From the IMG/VR virus record IMGVR_UViG_3300047446_000281, positions 1-42,156 of that record: 42,156 bases of DNA. One strand, 5' to 3'. This document shows positions 31,474 to 38,321 of the stretch, piece after piece. The DNA is from a virus. The translations under genes and the position numbers were made by a program. Below the pieces are notes generated by a model. The model did not search any database, was not told the origin of the DNA, and saw nothing but the letters and a program-made list of their open reading frames with translations. Within the stretch, counting starts at the first letter, position 1. The number at the start of each line of letters is the position of its first letter.

Positions 31474-32319
31474 ATGGGCTACATGGAGCAGCTGCAATCA
31501 AGCGTAAAGTCCCTCGCGGCAGCGGGTGAGACCGGCCGCCGTAGTTTGGATGGGATGATCGCGCCGGTAGACGGGGCGATCAGTGAACTCAGCGGCGCGG
31601 CCTCGGAGCTGGAAGGTACTCCGTTTGTGGGGCCGGCCGTTGGCGAAAAGCTTCAGCGCGTTATGCGTGGGGTGACGGCGGCCCAGGCGAAGGTTGGCCA
31701 GGTGGTCTCGGTGTACAGCGCAGCCACCCGGGCGGCGTCTCAGATTGATGAGCGCTTGGGTGCGCTGAAGGAACAGGCGGGGCGGGCGGCGACGGCGATC
31801 AACAACATCGCCGGCAAGGTCAGCCCCTCGCTGTCGGGCATTCTCCCGACTGGGGCCTTTGCTGCTGATGCCACACCGGCGCCGGAGGCAGTGAAACCCT
31901 TCCCGCACCTGATGATCATGCAGCCGCGTGATCCGAAACAACAGCCGTACTTCTTCAACCTAGACACGGCGGCCTTTGATGAGCTGCGTCGTTCGAGTGC
32001 CTTTCGCTGGGCCTCTCAGGAGCGGCTGACGCGTCGACCGGCGCAACAGGCTATCGGTATGGGTGACGAAAAGCTGACGTTGAAGGGCGCCATCTTCCCG
32101 GGCTTCAGGGGCGGCATCAAACAACTGGACACCCTCCGAACCCTGGGTGGCAAGTTGCAGCCCATGACGCTGACCACCGGCTACGGCGACGTGTTGGGTA
32201 CCTGGTGCATGACCAGTGTCGAGGAAGAACAAAGCGCGCTGCTTGGCGGCGGCATCCCGCGTAAGCAAGGCTTTACCCTGGAGTTTGTACGCTATGGCGA
32301 CGACATGCAGAACGTCTGA
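31474..32319 (+). CDS. Tail protein U with an N-terminal extension
   Basis: A 281-residue protein. Residues about 144-281 match P2 gpU (FPHLMIMQPRDPKQQPYFFNLDTAAFDELRRSSAFRWASQERLTRRPAQQ, then KLTLKGAIFPGFRGG). gpU of P2 is about 159 residues in all. The extra 140 N-terminal residues are Ala-rich and helical (AAGETGRRSLDGMIAPVDGAIS, then LGALKEQAGRAATAINNIAG), probably coiled-coil. The same tail protein thus carries an added oligomerisation or tape-measure-like segment. The end overlaps gpX by 26 bases. Confidence 0.85.
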   Translation: MGYMEQLQSSVKSLAAAGETGRRSLDGMIAPVDGAISELSGAASELEGTPFVGPAVGEKLQRVMRGVTAAQAKVGQVVSVYSAATRAASQIDERLGALKEQAGRAATAINNIAGKVSPSLSGILPTGAFAADATPAPEAVKPFPHLMIMQPRDPKQQPYFFNLDTAAFDELRRSSAFRWASQERLTRRPAQQAIGMGDEKLTLKGAIFPGFRGGIKQLDTLRTLGGKLQPMTLTTGYGDVLGTWCMTSVEEEQSALLGGGIPRKQGFTLEFVRYGDDMQNV

Positions 32320-32500
32320 CGGGGATCTGTTGGACACCATCTGTCACAACTACTACGGCCATCTGAGCGGCACGGTGGAGGCCGTGCTCGATGCCAATCA
32401 GGGGCTGGCCGATGAGGTTCAGCCGTACCGAGCTGGTGTGGTGATTGTCCTGCCGGACATGTCGGCATCCACTGAAGAACTTGTGATGCTTTGGGACTAG
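32294..32500 (+). CDS. Tail protein X
   Basis: A 68-residue P2 gpX homologue: RTSDGDLLDTICHNYYGHLSGTVEAVLDANQGLAD, then GVVIVLPDM, the small LysM-like fold of this family. The ATG at 32294 is chosen since it makes the protein the family length, although it overlaps the gpU end by 26 bases. It is probably a baseplate component that contacts peptidoglycan. Confidence 0.85.
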   Translation: MATTCRTSDGDLLDTICHNYYGHLSGTVEAVLDANQGLADEVQPYRAGVVIVLPDMSASTEELVMLWD

Positions 32501-32523
32501 TCAGGCCTGGCTGTCCTTTTCTT

Positions 32524-32567
32524 CCGTTATGCGTAACGGCCGCCATCATTCCCCCGCGTTGGCGGGG
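32524..32567 (+). other. Two hairpins before gene D
   Basis: CCGTTA (32524-32529) pairs with TAACGG (32534-32539) over a TGCG tetraloop, and CCCCGC (32552-32557) pairs with GCGGGG (32562-32567) over GTTG. No T-run follows the second. They fill the gap between X and D and resemble the hairpins before capsid, sheath and endolysin. Confidence 0.5.
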
Positions 32568-32581
32568 TAACTGGGTGAACC

Positions 32582-33625
32582 ATGACCCCTCGCTTTCGTG
32601 TCGTTGCGGACGGTAAAGACATTACCGCGCTGATCAATGACCGCCTGTTATTGCTGAAAACCACTGACAAGCCAGGCATGGAGTCGGACGACTTCGAGCT
32701 GCGCATCGATGATCGCGACAGCGCCGTGGCGCTGCCCAAGCGCGGCGCCGGCATTGAGATCTACCTGGGCTATGCCGAAACGTCCATGGTGCGGCTGGGC
32801 CGTTACATGGTAGATGAGGTCGAGATATCCGGCCCGCCTAACACCATAGTCGTGCGCGGCAAGGCCGGCGACATGCGCGGTACCGGAAAGACGGTGCGCA
32901 GCGGTAGCTGGGAAGATGTGCCACTGTCCAAGATCGTAGCCGACGTGGCTGCCCGCAACGGCTGGACGCCGGTGTGCAACGTCTCCACAAATGTGCCCCG
33001 GGCTGACCAGCTCAGCGAGTCTGATTTCAACTTCATCACCCGCATTGCCAAGCAGCACGACTGCACGGCCAAGGTGGCCGACGGGAAGCTGATTGTCATG
33101 ACACGCGACGGCGGCACTAGTGCGAGCGGCAAGGTCTTGGGCGCCGTCACCATCACGCCCGCCGATGTCAGTCGGTGGCAGTTCCGCTTAGGCGATCGGA
33201 ACACGCACAAGGCGGTGGTCACCAAGCACCAAGACAAGAAAAGCGGTGAGCTGAAGCTGATCAGCCTGGACAACACGGATGCGCCCGACGGGCTGCCGGC
33301 GGTGCATACAGACCGTCATATCTACCCCAATAAGACCGCAGCGGCCCAGGCCGCTAAGGCCCGACTGACCGCGTTCAATCGATCTTCGGCAGGCGTTCGT
33401 CTTGAAATGCCTGGGCGTACCGATCTGTTTGCCGAGCGGTCGGTAAACGCCACGGGCTTCAAGGTCGGCATTGATGGCGAGTACCTGGTCGACTCGGTTG
33501 AGCAGGTCTTCACCCAGGCAGGCTGGTCGACCACCGTCGAGTGCAATGGCGGCAAAAAGGGTAAGGCTAAGGCAAAGGGCAAGAAGGCGAAAAAAACCAA
33601 GGAGGTCAAGGTTCTACAGCTTTGA
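32582..33625 (+). CDS. Tail/late control protein D
   Basis: A 347-residue P2 gpD homologue: DITALINDRLLLLKTTDKPGMESDDFELRIDDRD, YMVDEVEISGPPNTIVVRGKAGDMRG, SESDFNFITRIAKQHDC. In P2 the family is called late control D, and structurally it is a baseplate hub protein like gp27. The C terminus has a 25-residue Lys-rich tail (KKGKAKAKGKKAKKTKE core), unusually basic. It is the last tail gene. Confidence 0.92.
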   Translation: MTPRFRVVADGKDITALINDRLLLLKTTDKPGMESDDFELRIDDRDSAVALPKRGAGIEIYLGYAETSMVRLGRYMVDEVEISGPPNTIVVRGKAGDMRGTGKTVRSGSWEDVPLSKIVADVAARNGWTPVCNVSTNVPRADQLSESDFNFITRIAKQHDCTAKVADGKLIVMTRDGGTSASGKVLGAVTITPADVSRWQFRLGDRNTHKAVVTKHQDKKSGELKLISLDNTDAPDGLPAVHTDRHIYPNKTAAAQAAKARLTAFNRSSAGVRLEMPGRTDLFAERSVNATGFKVGIDGEYLVDSVEQVFTQAGWSTTVECNGGKKGKAKAKGKKAKKTKEVKVLQL

Positions 33626-33660
33626 CGTGACTCACTGAAACACCCGTTTAACTAGAAACC

Positions 33661-33684
33661 GCCGCCGGTTGGCGGCTTTTTTTT
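33661..33684 (+). terminator. Terminator after gene D
   Basis: GCCGCC (33661-33666) pairs with GGCGGC (33671-33676) over GGTT, followed by eight Ts (33677-33684). It is the strongest intrinsic terminator in the late region and lies 13 bases before the endolysin start codon. Confidence 0.75.
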
Positions 33685-33697
33685 GCCTGGAGAAAAC

Positions 33698-34345
33698 ATG
33701 TCTATCACCCTGCAGCAGTTGCTGTTGATCCTCCCGAACGCTGGCCGTCAAGCCGGGCTTTTTGTCGGTGTCTTGAATACTGCGATGAGTAAGTACGGCA
33801 TCGTCACGCCCAAGCGAATCGCGGCCTTCATCGCCCAAGTCGGGCATGAATCCGGCCAATTGACGCGCCTGGTCGAGAGCCTGAACTACAGAGCGGACCG
33901 AATCATAGCCTTGGGTAGTGCCGCGAGCCCGGGCTCCCGCTGGCGATCCCTGGTGCCGCGTGCCGCCGATCTGGCGGGCAGTTCGGCACGTATGGGAAAT
34001 GCCGTCTATGGCGGCCGTATGGGTAACGGCCCTGAGGCGTCGGGCGAAGGCTATATCTACCGAGGGCGCGGCCTGGTCCAGATTACTGGCAAGGACAACT
34101 ACCGTGCGTGCGGTGAAGCCCTGGGCGTCGACCTGATCAATCACCCCGAGCTGCTGGAGCAGCCGCAATATGCAGCGCTGTCGGCAGCCTGGTACTGGTC
34201 CGTCAATGGGCTGAACACCTTGGCCGACGCCGACGACATCCAGAACATCGGCAGCCTCATTAATACCGGCAGCAAGGGCAAGGTGCCGAATGGCGCAGCC
34301 GATCGCCTGGCGCTGTATCAGACGGCATTGCGGGTGCTGGCATGA
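33698..34345 (+). CDS. GH19-type endolysin
   Basis: A 215-residue lysozyme/chitinase-like protein of glycoside hydrolase family 19: FIAQVGHESGQLTRLVESLNY carries the catalytic Glu of HESG, and YIYRGRGLVQITGKDNYRACGEALGVDLINHPELLEQP is the classic family signature. It should cut peptidoglycan glycan strands. No signal peptide, so it depends on the holin at 11599 for release. The ATG at 33698 follows CTGGAGAAAAC. It overlaps Rz by 4 bases. Confidence 0.92.
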   Translation: MSITLQQLLLILPNAGRQAGLFVGVLNTAMSKYGIVTPKRIAAFIAQVGHESGQLTRLVESLNYRADRIIALGSAASPGSRWRSLVPRAADLAGSSARMGNAVYGGRMGNGPEASGEGYIYRGRGLVQITGKDNYRACGEALGVDLINHPELLEQPQYAALSAAWYWSVNGLNTLADADDIQNIGSLINTGSKGKVPNGAADRLALYQTALRVLA

Positions 34346-34866
34346 CGCCCGTGCAGAAGCTGGCCGGCCTGGTGGTGCTGATCCTGGTGGCTATGGCCAC
34401 GAGCTTCGGGGCTGCTTGGCAGGTGCAGGACTGGCGCCTCGGCAGGGTGTTGGCAGAGCAGGGCGCCCAGTTCGAGGCGGACCTGGCCGTGATCAGCAAT
34501 GCCACAGCAGCCCAGGCCCGTGCCGAGCTGAACAAGCGCGACGCTCTGGAACAGAGCCTGGCCATCTCCGATCAACAACACATCAAGGAATTATCCGATG
34601 CCCAGCGCAACCAGGCTTTACTGCGTGACCGCCTTGCTACTGCTGATATGCGGCTGTCAGTCCTTCTCGACGCCACGGATTCAGCCAGTGGCTGCAACGT
34701 GCCTGCCACCGCCGGCGCCGTCGGCTTGGTTCATGCAGCCCGTAGAGCCGAACTTGACCCAGCGCATGCTCAACGAATTATCGCCATCACCGATATCGGC
34801 GACCAAGGACTGATCGCGTTGCGGGCCTGTCAGGCTTACGCAAAAGAAGTATCTACACCTAAGTAA
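34342..34866 (+). CDS. Rz-type inner-membrane spanin
   Basis: A 174-residue protein with one N-terminal membrane helix (about 5-25: KLAGLVVLILVAMATSFGAAW) and a long helical periplasmic part (about 35-100), the layout of Rz. With the Rz1 lipoprotein encoded inside it, it fuses inner and outer membrane at the end of lysis. Start overlaps the endolysin stop (ATGA). Confidence 0.88.
   Translation: MTPVQKLAGLVVLILVAMATSFGAAWQVQDWRLGRVLAEQGAQFEADLAVISNATAAQARAELNKRDALEQSLAISDQQHIKELSDAQRNQALLRDRLATADMRLSVLLDATDSASGCNVPATAGAVGLVHAARRAELDPAHAQRIIAITDIGDQGLIALRACQAYAKEVSTPK
34598..34813 (+). CDS. Rz1-type outer-membrane lipoprotein, embedded in Rz
   Basis: A 71-residue protein read in the +1 frame entirely inside Rz. 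It has a lipoprotein signal peptide (RLYCVTALLLLICGC) with the lipidated Cys20 and, after cleavage, a Pro-rich tail (TCLPPPAPSAWFMQPVEPN). Both are Rz1 hallmarks, and nested Rz1 genes are known in lambda. The mature length of about 52 residues fits. It pairs with Rz as the outer-membrane spanin. Confidence 0.88.
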   Translation: MPSATRLYCVTALLLLICGCQSFSTPRIQPVAATCLPPPAPSAWFMQPVEPNLTQRMLNELSPSPISATKD

Positions 34867-34979
34867 TAGGCGCCCCTTCTGGCGCGCGCCGGCATTTAAA
34901 CGGTGGCGCGTTGGCGTCACTGAACTAAAATCGCACCTATTGCTCCATTGCAGCCTTTCAATCTCCCGTTGGGTCACGG

Positions 34980-35066
34980 ATGGATAACCAGCTCGCAGGC
35001 TTCTCATTTTTGCTTACCCTTGTCTGGATCTCCGCAGTCGCCTTTGTCATGTGGTACTTCAGCTGA
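34980..35066 (+). CDS. Possible 28-residue membrane microprotein
   Basis: A short ORF (MDNQLAGFSFLLTLVWIS core, ending WYFS) encoding one hydrophobic helix flanked by a polar N terminus. It starts after a weak GGGTCACGG and overlaps the 3' end of the convergent SRAP gene by 63 bases. Hydrophobicity and starting position after the lysis genes are suggestive, but conservation is untested. Confidence 0.3.
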   Translation: MDNQLAGFSFLLTLVWISAVAFVMWYFS

Positions 35067-35753
35067 TGGGGATGGTTCTATTAGCTCTGACCCCTGATTT
35101 CTGACGTTTCCCACGGCCTTACCTACGGGAAACCATTCAAATTCTTGAGTAGGCCGGCAAAACTCCTTTGCGATTTCCTCCGCTCGCGACGGTGTTATGT
35201 TGGGGTCAAGCCACTCGTTGGCATGCTCAGGGTTGAGTACCAAGGGGCGCCGGTCGTGGATGTCGACCATGCCCTGATCGCTTGCGGCGGTGATAATGAC
35301 AAACCCATCACCCTCATGCGGCTCCAACCCTGGGTTGACCTCGGCAAGCGCACCAAAGAACATCGGGCGCCGGCTCTTCAGGCGAATGAAGTAGGGCTGC
35401 TTCTTCTTCGGGTCCTCAGGGTCTTTTACCCACTCATACCAGCCATCGCTGGGAACAATTGCCCGGCCATTCGGCCAGAGCTGTTTGAAGAACTTCCCCG
35501 TGGTGACCGTCTCGACCCGAGCGTTGATCGGATCCGGGCGTTTACCCTTCGCCCAAAACGGCGCCCATCCCCATTTCACTGCATCGATATGCAGCCTGTC
35601 CCCAGCTGTGTGTAGAACCTGCACCCGAGTTGACGGTGCGACGTTGTAGCGATCAATAGGCTGAGCGTCGTACCCGCTAAACAACTCCATCTGCGGGCTC
35701 AGCTCTTCTATGAAGATCGCCATTCCTTCGTATTGCACGAATCGCCCACACAT
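35004..35753 (-). CDS. SOS response-associated peptidase (SRAP, YedK/HMCES type)
   Basis: A 249-residue SRAP protein. Cys2 (MCGRF), the residue that forms the thiazolidine bond with abasic sites in ssDNA, becomes N-terminal after Met removal, so the ATG at 35753 (GAGAGG upstream) is the start and a GTG at 35759 is rejected. Other active-site residues are visible: Asn37 (RYNVAPS), NAR-E at 77-81, Glu107 (SDGWYEW) and His166 (DIHDRRP). It shields abasic sites during replication. It is divergent from umuD with a shared control region holding an SOS box. Confidence 0.93.
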   Translation of the reverse strand: MCGRFVQYEGMAIFIEELSPQMELFSGYDAQPIDRYNVAPSTRVQVLHTAGDRLHIDAVKWGWAPFWAKGKRPDPINARVETVTTGKFFKQLWPNGRAIVPSDGWYEWVKDPEDPKKKQPYFIRLKSRRPMFFGALAEVNPGLEPHEGDGFVIITAASDQGMVDIHDRRPLVLNPEHANEWLDPNITPSRAEEIAKEFCRPTQEFEWFPVGKAVGNVRNQGSELIEPSPSAEVPHDKGDCGDPDKGKQK

Positions 35754-35791
35754 ACGCACCTCTCCGCTTGTCGAAATCCCCTACAGAAAAA

Positions 35792-35836
35792 TTGACCGCA
35801 AGCGCCTTACAAAGTTAACTGTACATTCATACAGTA
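35792..35836 (+). promoter_or_regulatory. SOS box and promoter between SRAP and umuD
   Basis: CTG-TACATTCATA-CAG at 35819-35834 is an exact CTG-N10-CAG LexA box with the extended CTGTA/TACAG arms, flanked by AA and TA. A -35 TTGACC (35792-35797) and -10 TTAACT (35815-35820, 17 bases apart) place it at the start of the umuD promoter, 20 bases before the ATG. The same box is 66 bases from the SRAP ATG on the other strand, so LexA could control both directions. Confidence 0.85.
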
Positions 35837-35854
35837 ATTGTAAAAGGCCGCATC

Positions 35855-36280
35855 ATGAGCTTCACCATTCTAGGTCCTATCGCTGAGATCGGCGCGAAGT
35901 TGCCGCTGTGTTCATTCCAAGTCCCGGCCGGCTTTCCTTCGCCTGCAGCGGATCACATTGAACAGCACATCTCATTGGATGAGGTCCTGAATATCCGTGC
36001 GCCTCACGTGTACCTGGTAGCAATCACCGGCGAGAGCATGCAAGGCGTCGGGATCTTCGATGGGGACCTGGCTGTGGTGGATCGTGCCATCGAGCCGATC
36101 CATGGTCATGTAGTGGTCGCGCTGCTGAACAATGAGCCCATCTGCAAGCGCCTGTGTAAGCGCGGTCGGGAGGTCGTCCTGCTGTCCGAAAACCCCAAAT
36201 TTCCGGCACGCTACGTTCTCGAAGGCGACGAACTGTCGATCTGGGGCGTGATCACCAGCACAGTGCGTAGCCATGTCTAA
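35855..36280 (+). CDS. umuD: UmuD-type subunit of DNA polymerase V
   Basis: A 141-residue UmuD. The self-cleavage site is Ala25-Gly26 (QVPAGFPSP, where E. coli has Cys-Gly), the nucleophile Ser61 (GESMQG) and the base Lys98 (PICKRL); the 37-residue gap between them equals that of E. coli Ser60/Lys97. RecA filaments should trigger removal of the first 25 residues, giving active UmuD'. Eight bases overlap with umuC, and the SOS box lies just upstream. Confidence 0.93.
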   Translation: MSFTILGPIAEIGAKLPLCSFQVPAGFPSPAADHIEQHISLDEVLNIRAPHVYLVAITGESMQGVGIFDGDLAVVDRAIEPIHGHVVVALLNNEPICKRLCKRGREVVLLSENPKFPARYVLEGDELSIWGVITSTVRSHV

Positions 36281-37550
36281 GGAGCAGCCAACCTTCGCAC
36301 TGATCGACTGCAATAGCTTCTACGCCAGTTGCGAGCGGGTATTCCGGCCCGATCTGGCGAAGGTCCCCATCGTGGTGCTGAGCAATAACGATGGCTGTGT
36401 GATCGCCCGTAGCTACGATGCCAAGCCCTTTATCAAGATGGGCGAGCCGTATTTCCAGATCAAGCACAAGCTCAAGCAGCACGGCATTGTCCCGTTCTCC
36501 TCCAACTATGCGCTGTACGGCGACATGAGCGAGCGCGTGATGAGCTTGATCGAGGCAATGGTGCCGGCAGTTGAGGTTTACAGCATTGACGAGGCGTTCG
36601 CCGATTTGACCGGTATCGATGGGCTGGACGCTTTAGGCCGACAGATTCGCGCCCAGGTGCTTCGCTGCACCGGTATCCCTGTCGGGGTTGGTATCGCTCA
36701 CACAAAGACTCTTGCGAAGCTGGCAAACCACACCGCGAAGCGCCTGCAGTCCCAAACCGGAGGGGTGGTCAACATCACCGACCCGATTAAGCGTGATTGG
36801 GTGTTACGCAATACGGATGTGGCGGAGGTGTGGGGTGTCGGCCGTAAAATGAAACTTCATTTTGATGCTATGGGTATCAACTCGGCTATGGACTTGGCTA
36901 AAGCAGATCCGTGGACGCTCCGTAAGAAGTTCAGCATCGTGATCGAGAAGACTGCAAGGGAGTTGGGCGGCACGCCCTGCCTGGAGCTTGATGAGCCGGA
37001 TCCGCCAAAGCAGGAGATCTGCTGCAGCCGGATGTTCGGCAAACGTCTCACCGAGCTGCCGCCAATCAAGGAAGCCGTAGCTACCTACATGATGCGTGCC
37101 TCTGAGAAGCTCCGTGCTCAGAACTCGCTTTGCAAGAAGGTGCGCGTGTGCATTCGCACAGGCATGTTCAACCCTGAAGAGGCTAAGTATGCCAACGGGG
37201 TAGTGGTAGATTTGCCATATCCCACCGATGACGTGCGACTGCTGACAAAGGCGGCTGTTGATGCGGTCGAGCGTATTTACCGGTCAGGTTTCAAATACAG
37301 TAAGGCCGAAGTGATGCTGCTGAACCTATGTCAGCCCGGCGAGTACACCGATGATCTTTTCGCTATTTCGCAGCCTGCCGAGTCCACCCAAGTGATGACC
37401 GTGCTGGACGAGATAAATGGTCGATGGGGGAGAGGAACATTGCGTTCCGCCAGCGTACCGAGCAATCCAGTCTGGGCCATGCGCAGGGAGATGATGAGCC
37501 GGAGCTACACAACGAAGCTAGATCAGCTGTGGTCGATCTCATGCAAATAA
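36273..37550 (+). CDS. umuC: UmuC-type Y-family DNA polymerase
   Basis: A 425-residue translesion polymerase. Palm carboxylates are Asp12 ([10 protein letters not shown]) and Asp106-Glu107 ([10 protein letters not shown]). The fingers hold [14 protein letters not shown], and [23 protein letters not shown] lies just past the active site; the C-terminal DUF4113-like part ends in [17 protein letters not shown]. Length equals that of E. coli UmuC. It is translated with UmuD as an SOS-induced pair and is the last gene I assign to the prophage with confidence. Confidence 0.94.
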   Translation: MSKEQPTFALIDCNSFYASCERVFRPDLAKVPIVVLSNNDGCVIARSYDAKPFIKMGEPYFQIKHKLKQHGIVPFSSNYALYGDMSERVMSLIEAMVPAVEVYSIDEAFADLTGIDGLDALGRQIRAQVLRCTGIPVGVGIAHTKTLAKLANHTAKRLQSQTGGVVNITDPIKRDWVLRNTDVAEVWGVGRKMKLHFDAMGINSAMDLAKADPWTLRKKFSIVIEKTARELGGTPCLELDEPDPPKQEICCSRMFGKRLTELPPIKEAVATYMMRASEKLRAQNSLCKKVRVCIRTGMFNPEEAKYANGVVVDLPYPTDDVRLLTKAAVDAVERIYRSGFKYSKAEVMLLNLCQPGEYTDDLFAISQPAESTQVMTVLDEINGRWGRGTLRSASVPSNPVWAMRREMMSRSYTTKLDQLWSISCK

Positions 37551-37599
37551 CGGCAGCTTTCGGCTTGTTTAGACCTAGGTTTATGCCTAAATGCGGAGT

Positions 37600-37625
37600 G
37601 GACCGCTTTCGGCCAAAAGCGGTCC
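37600..37625. other. Perfect 10-bp hairpin downstream of umuC
   Basis: GGACCGCTTT (37600-37609) and AAAGCGGTCC (37616-37625) form a perfect stem with loop CGGCCA. No clean T-run follows. It may end umuC transcription or be an intergenic repeat of the Pseudomonas genome. The rest of 37551-37745 shows no gene and is the likeliest area for the right prophage junction. Confidence 0.5.
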
Positions 37626-37745
37626 TAGACAGTCATTTAGAAAAATTTATGACTGACTACCAAGTGCAAAAGCGAAGATCGGGAGGGGCGATATGCCCCC
37701 CTCAATCAGCATGATCGGTAGACTTCGTGTTTATTTTTTTGAATC

Positions 37746-38321
37746 TTACCTGTTTGCAGCAATTAGAGTAGCAGCGAACATGGAAAATTCTTTGCCTTCA
37801 CTACTTTCTTGATCCAGCGCTGCCAGAAGTACTTGCTGAACGGCATTGCTTCCGGTGCGGTAACACGCATCAATAGCATTTTGTAGCTCGTTTATACGAA
37901 TGCTACGCCTTTCAATAAGTTCTGGCCGATTTAGATCGACGGTTATAATCGTCAAAGCGCCTCTTTCACTTCCGGCCTTGTGACGTAACACAGCTCCAAA
38001 TGCCAGAAGATGCTCGTTAGGATCCTCAGAATAAGGGTCAACTAGTGGGCAGTCGTCATCAAACTCATCATTTTTTGAATTGTTGCAACGTGCACAACAA
38101 TATCCTAAGTTACTCCACTCAAATTTTAATTGTGGAAACTTACCCTGGGCCTTAGGACGTATATGTTCCACATCACCAAAATACACATGAGACACTTGGC
38201 TTTCACAATACATGCACTTGCCATGTGATGCGTTTTTCAAAGACTCTTTGTTTTCAGGGTGTTTATAGTTCGTTCGAAGCGCAACGGGATTCGGGCATTC
38301 TGGCCGATTTAAACGTCTCAT
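37746..38321 (-). CDS. ptuB: HNH endonuclease, PtuB-like (TIGR02646 type)
   Basis: A 191-residue HNH nuclease. Two zinc ligand pairs, Cys36/Cys39 (GKCMYCE) and Cys76/Cys79 (YCCARCN), flank the catalytic His53 in DVEHIRPKAQGK and a W-S-N-L segment, the pattern of TIGR02646-type HNH proteins and of PtuB in Septu defence. It starts within the end of the ATPase gene (4-base ATGA overlap), so both are made together. By analogy with Septu it is the DNA-cutting effector held or switched by the ATPase. The DNA is AT-richer than the prophage. Confidence 0.8.
   Translation of the reverse strand: MRRLNRPECPNPVALRTNYKHPENKESLKNASHGKCMYCESQVSHVYFGDVEHIRPKAQGKFPQLKFEWSNLGYCCARCNNSKNDEFDDDCPLVDPYSEDPNEHLLAFGAVLRHKAGSERGALTIITVDLNRPELIERRSIRINELQNAIDACYRTGSNAVQQVLLAALDQESSEGKEFSMFAATLIAANR

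Noticed and set aside
13423-34866. A tailocin (R-type pyocin) locus rather than a phage
   Set aside because: Terminase, portal, capsid, protease, integrase and replication genes are all present, so it is a full prophage.
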